Shown here: positions 44,401 through 51,635 of the stretch, one piece after another
Layout: the number at the start of each line of letters is the position of its first letter
How positions within the stretch are numbered: position 1 is the first letter of the stretch
Source: Streptomyces sp. NBC_01231
GTDB lineage: Bacteria > Actinomycetota > Actinomycetes > Streptomycetales > Streptomycetaceae
Direction: 5' to 3'
Length of the DNA: 64,000 nucleotides
NCBI GenBank assembly: GCA_035999765.1
Contig: CP108521.1
Coordinates: 11,160,001 to 11,224,000, forward strand
Translations under genes and position numbers: made by a program
The notes under the pieces: model-generated
Database searches by the model: none
The model's input: only the letters and a program-made list of their open reading frames with translations
What the model was told of the DNA's origin: nothing

Positions 44401-45990
44401 GCCAAACGCCAACTGCTGCGTCTGCTCGGCTACGACCATGTCCTGGACTCCCGCAGCCTCGCCTTCGCCGACCAGGTCCGCGAGATCACCAACGGACGCG
44501 GGGTGGACGTCGTGCTCAACTCGGTGGCCGGCGAGGCGATGACACGCAGCCTCGAACTGCTGCGTCCGCACGGCAGGTTCATCGAACTCGGCAAGCGCGA
44601 CATCCTTGCCGACAACTCCCTCACCCTGCGGCCGTTCTCCCGCAATCTGGCCTACTTCGGCGTCGACATCACCGCCCTGACCCACAGCGGCGGCGAGGTG
44701 ACCGACGAGCTGGTGTCCGGGCTGGCAGCCCGGATCGACTCGGGCATCTACCGGCCCCTGCCGCACATGACCTACCCGGCAGGCCGGATCACCGAGGCGA
44801 TGGCGCTGCTGCGCGAGTCACGCCACATCGGCAAGATCGTCATCACCTTCGACCCGCAGGAGCGGCTGCGCGTAGAATTCCCCGTCGCACCGACCGTCCT
44901 GGACCCGGACGCCAGCTACCTGGTCACCGGCGGCCTCGGCGGATTCGGCGCGGCCACGGCACTGTGGCTGGCGCAGCGCGGCGCACGCCACCTGGCCCTC
45001 GCCTCGCGCCGGGGCGCACAGCACCCCGAGGCCGCGGCCCTACTGGAACGCCTCGCCCGCGAGGGCGTCACCGCCACCCCGTATGCCACCGACATCACCG
45101 ATGCCACGGCGGCTCGCGAACTGCTGGCGGCCATCCACGCCACCGGCCACGAGTTGCGCGGCGTCATCCACGCGGCCATGGTGCTCGACGACGTCCTCGA
45201 TGACGCCTCGGTCATCGAACTCACCGACCAGCGCACCCGCGCGGTGGTAAGCCCGAAGCTCGTCGGAACCGCCCTGCTCGACGAGCTCACCCGGGATCGC
45301 CCCCTGGACTTCTTTGTCTTCTACAGCTCCATCTCCGCGCTCGTGGGCAATCTCAAGCAGAGCGTCTACGCGGCAGGCAACCTCGCCGGTGAAGCGTTGG
45401 TCCGCCGACGGAGGGCGGCCGGGTTTCCGGGACTCGCCGTGCAGTGGTGCGCCATCTCCGACACCGGCTACGCGGACCGTGCCGGCATGGTCGACACCAT
45501 GCGGCGGGCGGGCTTCGGCGAACTCACCTCCGCCCACGCCACCCGCATACTGGGTGAGGTGATCGGCGATCACGGCCTCGACGTCGTCACCGTGGGCAAC
45601 ACGAACTGGGCCCAGACGAAGAAGCTCCTGTCGACCGTGGCCGCACCCCGCTTCACCGAAATACTGCCGACCGAGTCCCCTGGCGTGTCCGCGGACTCCG
45701 CCGACAGCCTGGCGCGCACGCTGCGCTCCACCGATGAAGCCGAGTCGCTCGCGATTCTCCGCGACGTTCTCACCTCGGCGTTGGCGACCGTGCTGCATAC
45801 CACGCCGGAGCGCATCGCCCCCAACCGCCGGTTCGACCAACTGGGCCTGGAATCACTGATGGCCGCCGAGCTGAGCGCGATCCTCCAACGCCGCCTGGAC
45901 TGCGTGATCCCCGCCATGGAGCTGGCCACCGCGGCAGGTGTCGACCAACTCGCACCCCGTGTCCTCGGACGCATCAGGCGCACAGCATGA
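38479..45990 (+). CDS. Highly reducing type I polyketide synthase, KS-AT-DH-cMT-ER-KR-ACP
   Basis: A 2503-aa single module. KS ~15-430: C186 in DTACSSS, H321 in VEAHGTGT, H361 in KTNVGHLE. AT ~555-860: S641 in GHSVGE; the specificity motif is YAFH (741-744), which does not clearly predict malonyl or methylmalonyl. DH ~910-1190: H947 in HVVGGAVVMP, D1107 in VDCALQ. C-methyltransferase ~1270-1590: LEVGAGTG at 1409-1416, then AADVLHATRDV. ER ~1810-2120: HGAAGGVG at 1946-1953. KR ~2140-2330: TGGLGGFG at 2150-2157, S2283/S2284, Y2297, with LDD (B-type) motif. ACP: S2459 in GLESL. All domains look intact. The order equals that of fungal highly reducing iterative PKSs and of some bacterial lipid-type PKSs. 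With one module and no docking ends, iterative use to a reduced, alpha-methylated chain is likely. It is coupled to the thioesterase that follows. Confidence 0.92.
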   Translation: MNGANVRDLRAPRVDDVAIVGLACRLPGGISSPEELWTALLDGRDLVGQVPADRFDVARFVDPNQHRPGKSYTAAGGFLDNISGFDAPFFGLSPREASRMDPQQRLLLEMTREALDDAGVDPATLAGSDCGVYVGVSNGNYGHLQYARAETISAYTMAGAALCNTANRISHLFDLRGPSMAVDTACSSSLVALHHACEQLRTHSSRVTLACGINLLLNPGDFIGFSKASMLSPTGRCRAFSAAADGYVRAEGGGVAVLKRLADAIADGDTVHAVILASGVGADGRTPGLSLPSAQAQEALVRQVHRRAGVGAEDVAYVEAHGTGTQAGDPVECTALGRALGTGRRDGSPLPIGSVKTNVGHLESGAGMAGLLKSVLVLRHGVIPESLHAEPLNPAIDFGALGLEPVTAARPLAPGGRGAVAINSFGFGGANAHAVLGPAPAGRTPEARPGGRHGARPDREGLPLVVSAGTPKALTHAMTRMARHLRTLEEGSGGYDFHDAAYTSCRRRGHHHERAAVVAATAAEAAAMLEDLGEGRSAPGAALRKATPGPVAFVYSGNGAQWAGMGAELLRTEPVFLRAVNEVDTELAGRLGWSVLAALRDPAPRLDRTEIAQPLLFAVQVGLTAVLRSFGIRPAAVAGHSVGEVAAAHACGALDLAAACRVIAERSRAQAATAGRGRMAAVGLPREEVEALLAAPGCGLELAGVNSPTDVTVAGNAVELSALGDELVGRGVFFRELSLDYAFHTRSMDTIRSELRRSLDGLAPAEGTTAFVSTVTGKTVRGTELDADYWWRNVREPVMFGPAVAALVEQHGCGTVVEVGPSPVLAGYLRRQCADANRDVAVVASLSREAAGSDALRTACAAVVAAGAGIDWESWFPSAGRVAPLPSYPWQRERHFNGSADWWSAGAGRFSAGPAVRHPLLGDRLPSAQPVWQTPVEPTRLGWVGDHVVGGAVVMPGAAYVEMALAAGRAVHTTALEITGLDIAKALVLPWDDPAMDLTVQTSLSDDVVRIASRGGDQEDWQQHAGCRVRRLMGEAPAAPDIDVLRAQATTAVSGQRHYEQMARIGFQYGAAFRGVEHLSVLDSTVLVDYVNPCGGDGLLAHPALVDCALQSTWPILAQAADGQARQFLPASFERVRLWRTPAARGTAVIHARTVSLREAVFDVTLVDPDGTVAMELEGVTGRRFEGATTAVSRQVTTLRAAPLPGTRGERLELPAADELLATRTTRVEGLVDAFQDHDCRTFIGHVKELLAHFVADALRELAPERDAYTVTALTAAGVRPQQRALLSGLVEAAVRQGVLQEVPGSRSGGEPAWRTTRAPEPDRLMADLLDRFPALAPELLMYARCGPRLAGVLNGTVDPMQLLFSDTERLAELHYTASVANQFLNRLAREMVEAIVDAWPEDRPLRILEVGAGTGATTAWLLPSLPPDRTAYTYTDISSAFFPRAAALFADFGFVDYRTLDLDQDPTEQGFTAGAFDLVVAADVLHATRDVRGALGRVADLLCEGGRLLAVEFHDNDLFTPCYGLLDSASAFTDTDLRRNILLSRQQWPKVLRECGFTDVAQLGDREGPVLEMCSVMLAAHGPASSNAPYDAEPSGQAADAAAPGHFVIAADGPGELGDTLAVVLRAAGRRVTCIEAGAEPHRWAEALSQGAARRTGVVVILDRPGDPAAPIVDLVVAQAATLRALATACHRLPEDREVTAWVVTRGDLLPVPGSPAPAAAWAQARTLTCENPLVPVRRVSIASRSPQADIARRLADELLTATDEDEVVLTAGGRFVPRITDLPPVPSRVVAGPGQPFALAVPDPGTSHRLAWTAMRRPEPGPGDVVIEVHAAALNYADIMVSLGLVPPMAEAPTTGIPLLGNECAGVVVGVGETVTDRAVGDRVMVSHPGSLTSHLRVRAGLTMKIPKNMSFTQAATLPTVFSTVHYSLDHLARLRGGETVLIHGAAGGVGLAALQYAKHTGAAVIATAGSPAKRQLLRLLGYDHVLDSRSLAFADQVREITNGRGVDVVLNSVAGEAMTRSLELLRPHGRFIELGKRDILADNSLTLRPFSRNLAYFGVDITALTHSGGEVTDELVSGLAARIDSGIYRPLPHMTYPAGRITEAMALLRESRHIGKIVITFDPQERLRVEFPVAPTVLDPDASYLVTGGLGGFGAATALWLAQRGARHLALASRRGAQHPEAAALLERLAREGVTATPYATDITDATAARELLAAIHATGHELRGVIHAAMVLDDVLDDASVIELTDQRTRAVVSPKLVGTALLDELTRDRPLDFFVFYSSISALVGNLKQSVYAAGNLAGEALVRRRRAAGFPGLAVQWCAISDTGYADRAGMVDTMRRAGFGELTSAHATRILGEVIGDHGLDVVTVGNTNWAQTKKLLSTVAAPRFTEILPTESPGVSADSADSLARTLRSTDEAESLAILRDVLTSALATVLHTTPERIAPNRRFDQLGLESLMAAELSAILQRRLDCVIPAMELATAAGVDQLAPRVLGRIRRTA

Positions 45991-46805
45991 CGACGACACC
46001 GGCTCCGTCCACCGCCCCGGGAGTCGACAGCCGCCGATGGCCGACCGTGAGGCTGACCCGCCTCACCGACCGACCCGAGCGGCGGGTCCTCTTGTACTGC
46101 GTTCCTCCCACCGGGGCCGGCCCCGAGTTCTTCCGACCGTGGGTCCCGCTCTGCGCCGGCTTCATCGATCTGACCGCCGCCGAGCTGCCCGGCCGAGGCG
46201 CCCGCACCGGCGAGCCCTCCATCACCGACGTACAAGTGGGGGCAGCCGCACTCGCGGACGTCATAGCGGCCGACCTACGCCGCGACCCCGATGGCCTCTA
46301 CGCCCTGTTCGGCCACAGCTTCGGCGGTCTCCTGGCCTTCGAGACCGCCCGTCGGCTACGCCGCTTCCACCACACCGCGCCGAAGCTGCTGGCCATATCG
46401 GCCAGCCCGGCTCCCCAACTGAACGCACTGCGGCAATACGTCGCCACCCATCTGGGCAGCGGCATCGGGACGCTGGCCACTGTCATGGGCTGGACCGATC
46501 CCGTCGACGGCGAGTGGGATCCTTCACTCGTCGAGACCGTCTACACGCCCTTCCTGGCCGACGCTCTGGCGCTGCTGCAGCACACCCACCGCGACGAGCC
46601 GCCCCTCGACACACGCATCAGCGCCTTCGGAGGCCGTGACGACCCGATCGTCCCACCCGAATCACTGACCGGTTGGGACGTCCATTCCACCACCGAGGTG
46701 TCGGTCCGCCCCTTCCCGGGCGGACACCACTATCTGCACACCCAGCTTCCGGCGTTCCTCTCACAGCTGACCCACGACCTCTTGCAGGCATGTCGTGGGG
46801 CATAG
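45987..46805 (+). CDS. Thioesterase (alpha/beta hydrolase, type II TE-like)
   Basis: A 272-aa protein. The ATG at 45987 overlaps the PKS stop (ATGA), so the two are translated together. It shows the type II TE pattern: LLYCVPPTGAGPEFFRPWVP, GHS111FGG nucleophile elbow in LFGHSFGGLLAFETARRLRR, GGRDDPIVPPESLTGW with acid Asp, and the C-terminal catalytic His (247 or 248) in FPGGHHYLHTQ. It could release the finished chain as a free acid or ester, since the PKS has no TE domain of its own, or edit stalled chains. Confidence 0.88.
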   Translation: MTTTPAPSTAPGVDSRRWPTVRLTRLTDRPERRVLLYCVPPTGAGPEFFRPWVPLCAGFIDLTAAELPGRGARTGEPSITDVQVGAAALADVIAADLRRDPDGLYALFGHSFGGLLAFETARRLRRFHHTAPKLLAISASPAPQLNALRQYVATHLGSGIGTLATVMGWTDPVDGEWDPSLVETVYTPFLADALALLQHTHRDEPPLDTRISAFGGRDDPIVPPESLTGWDVHSTTEVSVRPFPGGHHYLHTQLPAFLSQLTHDLLQACRGA

Positions 46806-46891
46806 GAGACCAGCTGGATGCTGATCGGACCGGCATCAGGACGGGTGAGACGGAGGTCGTGCCGACCTGGCCGGCGCCGCCCGCGATCGCC

Positions 46892-47353
46892 TCAGCACCC
46901 CAGCCCCGTCCCCGGCCCGTCGGAGCCAGGATCGGCCTTCGGCGAAAGGCCATGGTCACGGACGTAGACGGTGACCCGCGCCCCAGTGACATGAGTTGTT
47001 CCGTACTCACGGAAGCAGCGCCGCAAGGTGCTTGTTTTCGCTTCCTCCTGCGAGTTGGTGGCCGAGTGCGCACCCGCCGGGTCGCGGACCGCGACGATCC
47101 GGTCGAATTCCAGCATGCGTGCTGTGATTTCCTGGGCGGGAAGCTCGACACCTGCAAGTGTGTTCGACGAAACGGGGGCCTGTGCCAGGGCGAGATCTGT
47201 CAGGAAACGGGTGTCCTCGGGGTCGGCCGCAGTCAGGATCCGGTGCTGGCCGGCGAGATAGAGCAGCCCGTCGCCGGGACGGCCTTCCTTGCGTACGGCG
47301 GCGCTGACGGCGGTGACGTCATTGCTCCGGCTCTGGGACGTCCTCAGCGACAA
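46892..47353 (-). pseudogene. C-terminal fragment of a membrane glycosyltransferase-like protein
   Basis: The minus frame reads VTAVSAAVRKEGRPGDGLLY, then LAGQHRILTAADPEDTRFLT, a LDLALAQAPVSSNTLAGVEL-type stretch and a RRCFREYGTTHVTGARVTVY strand. It resembles the extracytoplasmic end of Streptomyces GT39/GT-C-type membrane proteins; the multi-pass N-terminus is missing. The break lies near the left end of the IS30 element, which may have caused it. Family assignment is tentative. Confidence 0.4.
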
Positions 47354-47430
47354 GCTCGGCTGGACGAGCGCGATCAGTTACGGCAGCTGTAGATAGCCGT
47401 TGCTGAACCTTTCTGATCATGGTGTGGTGG

Positions 47431-48918
47431 GCGAATTCAACTGGTCGTCGCAACACCTTGATCACGGAGGTTGTTGGATGGGACGACCGAAGAAGCCGAT
47501 GCCGCAGGCGCCGGCCGGGGTGCGACGGCAGTGGGCCGCGGATCGGGCGATGCGGGCGCCGATGCGCTCGCCCGGCCGCCCGGAGCCGTCGCGCGCTGTG
47601 CAACGGGAGTTCTGGCGCCTGATTGCGTCCGGGGTCGCAACGGTCCAGGCCGCCGAGGGGGTCGGCGTGTCGGCACCGGTCGGGATCCGATGGTTTCGAC
47701 ACGCTGGCGGGATGACCCCGCTGAGCCTGGACGAGCCCACTGGCCGGTACCTGTCGTTCGCCGAGCGTGAGGAGATCGCGCTGCTCAAGGCCCAGGACAA
47801 GGGCGTGCGCGAGATCGCTCTCACGATCGGCCGCGACCCCGGGACCGTGTCTCGTGAACTGCGCCGAAACGCTGCGACCAGGGGCGGGAAGCCGGTCTAC
47901 CGCGCCGTGGTGGCGCAGTGGAAGACACAGCGGGCCGCAAAGCGTCCGAAGACGGCGAAGCTGGTGGGCAACGAGCGGCTGCGTGAGTATGTGCAAGACC
48001 GGCTCGCTGGGAACGTCCGTAGGCATGACGGCACGATCGTCCCGGGCCCCAGGACACCGCCGTGGAAGGGGTTGAACAAGCCCCATCGCCAAGACCGACG
48101 GTGGTCGACGGCATGGAGCCCAGAGCAGATCGCGCATCGGCTGAAGGTCGACTTCCCCGATGATGAGTCCATGCGCATCAGCCACGAGGCCATCTACCAG
48201 TCGCTGTTCATCGAGGGGCGTGGTGCGCTCAAGCGTGAACTGGTCACTTGTCTCCGGACGGGGCGAGCATTGCGGGAGCCGAGGGCCAGGTCACGGAACA
48301 GGCCCCAAGGGCATGTCACCGCCGATGTCGTCCTCAGCGAGCGCCCCGCCGAGGCCAACGACCGGGCCATGCCCGGGCATTGGGAAGGCGACCTGATCAT
48401 CGGGACGGACAGGTCCGCGATCGGCACGCTTGTCGAGCGCAGCAGCCGTTCAACGCTCCTTGTCCACCTGCCACGCATGGAGGGCTGGGGCGAGAAGCCG
48501 TACGTGAAGAACGGGCCGTCGCTCGGCGGCTACGGGGCCATCGCGATGAACGCCGCACTCGCGGCGTCGATGACCAAGTTGCCCGACCAGTTGCGCAAGA
48601 CCCTGACGTGGGATCGCGGGAAGGAGCTTTCGGGCCACGCGCAGTTCGCGCTGGAGACCGGGACGCGGGTGTTCTTCGCTGACCCGCACTCACCGTGGCA
48701 GCGCCCGACGAACGAGAACACTAACGGTCTGCTGCGGCAGTACTTCCCCAAAGGCACCGACCTGTCGCGCTGGTCCGCTGACGAACTCGAGGCCGTCGCT
48801 CACGCGCTCAACAACCGGCCACGAAAGATCCTCGGGTGGAAGACGCCCGCTGAAATCTTCGAGGAGCAACTACGCTCGCTTCAACAAGCCGGTGTTGCAT
48901 CGACCAGTTGAACTCGCC
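47431..48918 (+). mobile_element. IS30-family insertion sequence, complete
   Basis: A 1488-bp element with 28-bp terminal inverted repeats that differ at three positions: GGCGAATTCAACTGGTCGTC... at 47431-47458 and GGCGAGTTCAACTGGTCGAT... read inward from 48918. One transposase gene fills it. No clear target duplication is visible. Confidence 0.85.
47478..48911 (+). CDS. IS30-family transposase
   Basis: A 477-aa protein from ATG 47478, with CGGAGG upstream. The N-terminal HTH part includes YLSFAEREEIALLKAQDKGV then REIALTIGRDPGTVSRELRR, the IS30 signature. The DDE core has GHWEGDLIIGTDRSAIGTLV (first Asp), LTWDRGKELSGHAQFA (second Asp) and PHSPWQRPTNENTNGLLRQY (Glu), followed by FPKGTDLS. All motifs are intact. 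A ~15-residue insertion (MEGWGEKPYVKNGPSLGG) sits between the first and second Asp. Confidence 0.93.
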   Translation: MGRPKKPMPQAPAGVRRQWAADRAMRAPMRSPGRPEPSRAVQREFWRLIASGVATVQAAEGVGVSAPVGIRWFRHAGGMTPLSLDEPTGRYLSFAEREEIALLKAQDKGVREIALTIGRDPGTVSRELRRNAATRGGKPVYRAVVAQWKTQRAAKRPKTAKLVGNERLREYVQDRLAGNVRRHDGTIVPGPRTPPWKGLNKPHRQDRRWSTAWSPEQIAHRLKVDFPDDESMRISHEAIYQSLFIEGRGALKRELVTCLRTGRALREPRARSRNRPQGHVTADVVLSERPAEANDRAMPGHWEGDLIIGTDRSAIGTLVERSSRSTLLVHLPRMEGWGEKPYVKNGPSLGGYGAIAMNAALAASMTKLPDQLRKTLTWDRGKELSGHAQFALETGTRVFFADPHSPWQRPTNENTNGLLRQYFPKGTDLSRWSADELEAVAHALNNRPRKILGWKTPAEIFEEQLRSLQQAGVASTS

Positions 48919-49085
48919 GTGTCGGCGTACGCGTGCCAGCGGCGGTGGCAGAGGCGGGCGCGGTGTTGGTGGCGGCGGCGCCAGAGGGACCACCACATCA
49001 GGTGTTCGCGGTCGCGTCGCGGTGGGGGAAGGATCAAGGCTCGTAGCAGGTGGAGGAGTTCGTGGCTGCTGAGGCCGACCTCGTC
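48919..49085 (-). pseudogene. Transposase C-terminal remnant (IS701-like)
   Basis: The minus strand reads SSHELLHLLRALILPPPRRD then REHLMWWSLWRRRHQHRARL CHRRWH. The WSxWRRRHQxRAR string is typical of the end of Streptomyces IS701-type transposases. No catalytic residues remain. It abuts the right end of the IS30 element. Confidence 0.5.
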
Positions 49086-49115
49086 CCCCCCCCAGCAGCC
49101 ACGAACTCCTCCACC
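49049..49115. repeat. Perfect 23-bp inverted repeat, 21-nt spacer
   Basis: GGTGGAGGAGTTCGTGGCTG and three more bases (49049-49071) are exactly complementary to 49093-49115. The spacer contains a run of nine or more C. One arm belongs to the transposase remnant and the other to the hydrolase fragment, so the repeat lies exactly on a junction. Confidence 0.85.
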
Positions 49116-49372
49116 GACATGTCGAACCCGTGGAAGCCCCCACCCCACATGTGGAAATCGACGCTCACGCCCGCCTCGGACAAGCGGCCGGCGTAGATCA
49201 GGATCTCGTCGCGGAACCCCTCCGCCGAGCCGGTGTCGATGTAGGTGCGCGGCAGCCGGCTGAGGTCCTCGGCACGGGCCGGCGCGGCGTACTGCGACAC
49301 CTCCGGGCCGCCGCGCCGCTCGCCCAGCACGGAGGTCCACGCGTACAGGTTGCTGTAGCGGTCCCATACGCC
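49093..49372 (-). pseudogene. Alpha/beta hydrolase-3 fold, C-terminal fragment
   Basis: The minus frame reads VSQYAAPARAEDLSRLPRTY, then IDTGSAEGFRDEILIYAGRL and SEAGVSVDFHMWGGGFHGFD. It carries the acid (D in GSAEGFRDE) and the catalytic His (FHGFD) of HSL/acetyl-esterase-like hydrolases; the HGGG and nucleophile parts are missing. Both ends are rearrangement joints: the Ku fragment on the right, the 23-bp inverted repeat on the left. Confidence 0.65.
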
Positions 49373-49768
49373 TTCGCGCCGCCGACGGAGGTCTCCGAGG
49401 AGGAGATCGAGGGTGCGCTCGCGCTGATGGAGTCGATGACCCGCGAGGACCTCGAGGGGCCGGAGTTCGAGGACGCCTACACGGACGCCATGGCGAAGAT
49501 CATCGAGGCGAAGCGGGAGGACCGTGAGCTTCCCGAGGTGCCGGAGCCCGAGACGCCGGGTGAGATGCTCGATCTGATGGCTGCCCTGACGGAGTCCGTG
49601 AACAAGGCCAAGGCCTCCCGCGGCGAGGACAATGAGGCGGCGGTGCACGAGCTGCCGAAGAAGAAGGCCACGGCCAAGAAGGCGACGGCGAAGAAGCAGC
49701 CGGCCAAGAAGGCCGCCGCGAAGAAGACCACGAAGAAGACGTCAGGTCACCGACCGCGCAGCGCCTGA
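49373..49768 (+). pseudogene. Ku protein, C-terminal fragment (NHEJ)
   Basis: The plus frame reads VSEEEIEGALALMESMTRED, then EDAYTDAMAKIIEAKREDRE, LDLMAALTESVNKAKASRGE and a Lys/Ala tail (KKATAKKATAKK...). This is the C-terminal helical region plus DNA-binding lysine tail of the actinobacterial Ku homodimer. The beta-barrel ring is missing. The frame is open upstream to 49130 but reads antisense to the hydrolase fragment, so the chimeric ORF is an artefact of the joint near 49372. Confidence 0.7.
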
Positions 49769-49827
49769 CCACGGGAGCCCGTGTCGTCGCGGCCCGGTAC
49801 GAGGAACGCTGGCATCTGACGGCAGAC

Positions 49828-50037
49828 CTACGCGTCGGGTTCCTGGCGCAGGTCCAGGAAGAACCGCAGCCGCACGCCGGGCTCGCCTGGTTCCCGGGTC
49901 GTACGCTCCGCCGGCGCGATGGCACACCGCGCGGCGAGCAGCTCCTGGACCGCGAAGGCGGTCTCGTCATCCGTGGCCGCGACTTCCACCACGGCCAGGC
50001 CCGGCACGGCGACGTGGGCGTCGTTGATCTGCTTCAT
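49828..50037 (-). CDS. DUF6207-like small protein
   Basis: A 69-aa protein from ATG 50037: MKQINDAHVAVPGLAVVEVA, then DDETAFAVQELLAARCAIAP and PGVRLRFFLDLRQEPDA. Length and pattern (NxAHVxxPGLxVVEVAAxD, then GxRLRxxLDLR) match the Streptomyces DUF6207 group. Function unknown. Confidence 0.75.
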   Translation of the reverse strand: MKQINDAHVAVPGLAVVEVAATDDETAFAVQELLAARCAIAPAERTTREPGEPGVRLRFFLDLRQEPDA

Positions 50038-50107
50038 GCCTGGCACGACGTGCCGACGCCCCGGGAGGTTCTGCTGGCCGCGCGTCTTCACTCGACCGGG
50101 GACGCGG

Positions 50108-50309
50108 CTATGTGCGGGTGCTGACGTAGCGCACGGCCGTCCCCCACTGCTCCAGCACTGGGGCCATGCACCACTGACACAGGGGACTGCCGCCCGCTGC
50201 CGTACTTGTGGGTCTTGCGCTGGCACCTGGCGCACAGGCCGACCCGGTCACCGGGGCAGGTCAGCGCGGACGGGTCCGGCTCGGAGACCGGGGGCGCGGG
50301 CATCGACAT
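50108..50309 (-). pseudogene. Small zinc-ribbon-like protein with frameshift
   Basis: From ATG 50309: MSMPAPPVSEPDPSALTCPG, then VGLCARCQRKTHKYGSG in one frame, then GSPLCQWCMAPVLEQWGTAV and RYVSTRT stop in the next. Two CxxC pairs (CARC, CQWC) would form a zinc ribbon if joined. The slip lies in GGCAGCGGGCGGCAGT near 50195-50205. It could be a real mutation or a read error. Confidence 0.5.
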
Positions 50310-50603
50310 CTTGGATCCTGTTCTGGTGACGACCACGAGTCACCTCACGCGCAGGATATCCGGTGAATGACACGAGTGTTCGAGCCACGCCCGGGCGTGA
50401 TCCGGCATACGGAACCGATGGTGTCGTGCTGCTCGGCAACCGCCGAACAGAGGGACGTCGTCGGTGGGCGCGGTACCAGCGGGCCCAACCATGACCTGGG
50501 TGCCCCCCGACCATGGGCCCGACCACACCAGGTCAGCACGCTGCCGCACCTCGCCGACCTGACCAGTAGAAGTGCCTGCCATCTCGTCACCAATATCGAA
50601 CAC
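50310..50603. other. Interval without a recognised gene
   Basis: About 290 bp between divergent small genes. Open frames run through it on both strands but none is family-like. It should contain promoters for both. Confidence 0.25.
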
Positions 50604-50990
50604 ATGCCCGAAAAACCGGCTCCGCGTGTGACCGTCACCCTTCCCGGGGGCCGTGTCGTCCACGGTCATCTCCACGCCCGCCGACAGGACACCGACGGCC
50701 GCTGGTGGTACGAGGTCTCACTGTCCATGCCCGCCGCAGCCGTCCATCCCCAGGACGGCGAGGACTACAGTCACGTCCCCACCGAACACGCCGCCGGGCC
50801 CCAGTGGGTGCTCCAAGCCCTCCGCCACGACACACCAGAAAAGCGCGCCCTGATCCTCCACCGGGCCGGCTGCTGGGCCGCCGAAGGACACCTCACCCCC
50901 GCCGACGACACGCAGGCCCGCATTTTCCTCCGCGAGGTGTGGGCCACAGCATGCGATGCCTGCCACCCGGCACCGCAGGCGCCGGGGTAG
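50604..50990 (+). CDS. DUF6233-like protein
   Basis: A 128-aa protein from ATG 50604: MPEKPAPRVTVTLPGGRVVH, a WWYEVSLSMPA strand, then KRALILHRAGCWAAEGHLTP and ARIFLREVWATACDACHPA. The HxxGCW...CxxC layout is that of the C-terminal part of Streptomyces DUF6233 proteins; the usual N-terminal helix seems short. Function unknown. Confidence 0.6.
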   Translation: MPEKPAPRVTVTLPGGRVVHGHLHARRQDTDGRWWYEVSLSMPAAAVHPQDGEDYSHVPTEHAAGPQWVLQALRHDTPEKRALILHRAGCWAAEGHLTPADDTQARIFLREVWATACDACHPAPQAPG

Positions 50991-51050
50991 GGATCAGGGC
51001 ACGGCAGCTGCGGGAGCCTGCCTCCACCTGACCTGCTGTGGTCGGGGCCG

Positions 51051-51122
51051 GTTGCGCCAGACGTTGCGCCAGACGTTGCGGCGGATGGTGCGCTGAGTGT
51101 TGCGGTAGATGTTGCGCTGGCC
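51051..51122 (-). repeat. 12-bp tandem repeat, six units
   Basis: Units GTTGCGCCAGAC twice, then four diverged units (GTTGCGGCGGAT, GGTGCGCTGAGT, GTTGCGGTAGAT, GTTGCGCTGGCC). On the minus strand one frame reads Ala-Thr-Ser-Gly, like the plus-strand reading of the array at 30997. Confidence 0.85.
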
Positions 51123-51297
51123 TTCACAGCGCCCTGGAGTCTGCCCAGGTCACCACCGGCGCACGGCGTGGTCGGGGGTCTGACGTCCCCGTTGCGACGC
51201 CCTTCGCCCATGCCCTAATCCGTAGTTAAGGGCGTTCCGGGGATCGGGGCGCGCTCAGCCGGTTGCGCGTCGGCGGGGCCGCCGCGCCAGGCCGCCG

Positions 51298-51490
51298 TCA
51301 GTGCGGCGGTGACGTCATGCGGGGGATGTCGTCGGGGGAGAGGTCGGGGCGGGCACGGTGCCAGCGTGCGGGATGTCGCCACCGGCCGGAGGCGTCGCGG
51401 GCGACGTCGACGCCGACTTCCACCACCAGCTCGGGTTCCACCGGCGTGACGTTCAGCTTTTCCTGGCTGCCCCACCCGGCGGATTCTCTG
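51298..51490 (-). pseudogene. ATP-dependent DNA ligase, C-terminal fragment (copy 3)
   Basis: The minus frame reads ESAGWGSQEKLNVTPVEPEL, then VVEVGVDVARDASGRWRHPA and RARPDLSPDDIPRMTSPPH, with stop at 51298. It is the last ~60 residues of the ligase OB-fold, very similar to copy 1. Sequence above ~51490 is unrelated. Confidence 0.7.
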
Positions 51491-51635
51491 TCAAGTTCAC
51501 CGTGTTGAGCACGAGCTGACCTCTGAGGCGGTGGCGGCGGTGGTGTGCACTGATCAACATCAGCGCGGGAAGCGACCTACGCTGGTGGCCGCATAGGCCC
51601 TGACCTGTTTCATTTGGTGCCCCGTGACAGGTCGG

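Noticed and set aside
41044..44766. 1240-codon open frame on the minus strand
   Set aside because: Fully antisense to the polyketide synthase. Gln/Gly/Arg-rich with no domains, it is a codon-bias shadow in high-GC DNA.
49130..49768. 212-codon chimeric frame read as one protein
   Set aside because: Its first half is antisense to the hydrolase fragment; only the Ku-like second half is meaningful.
30997..51122. 12-bp tandem arrays considered as CRISPR
   Set aside because: Repeats are contiguous without spacers and there are no cas genes.
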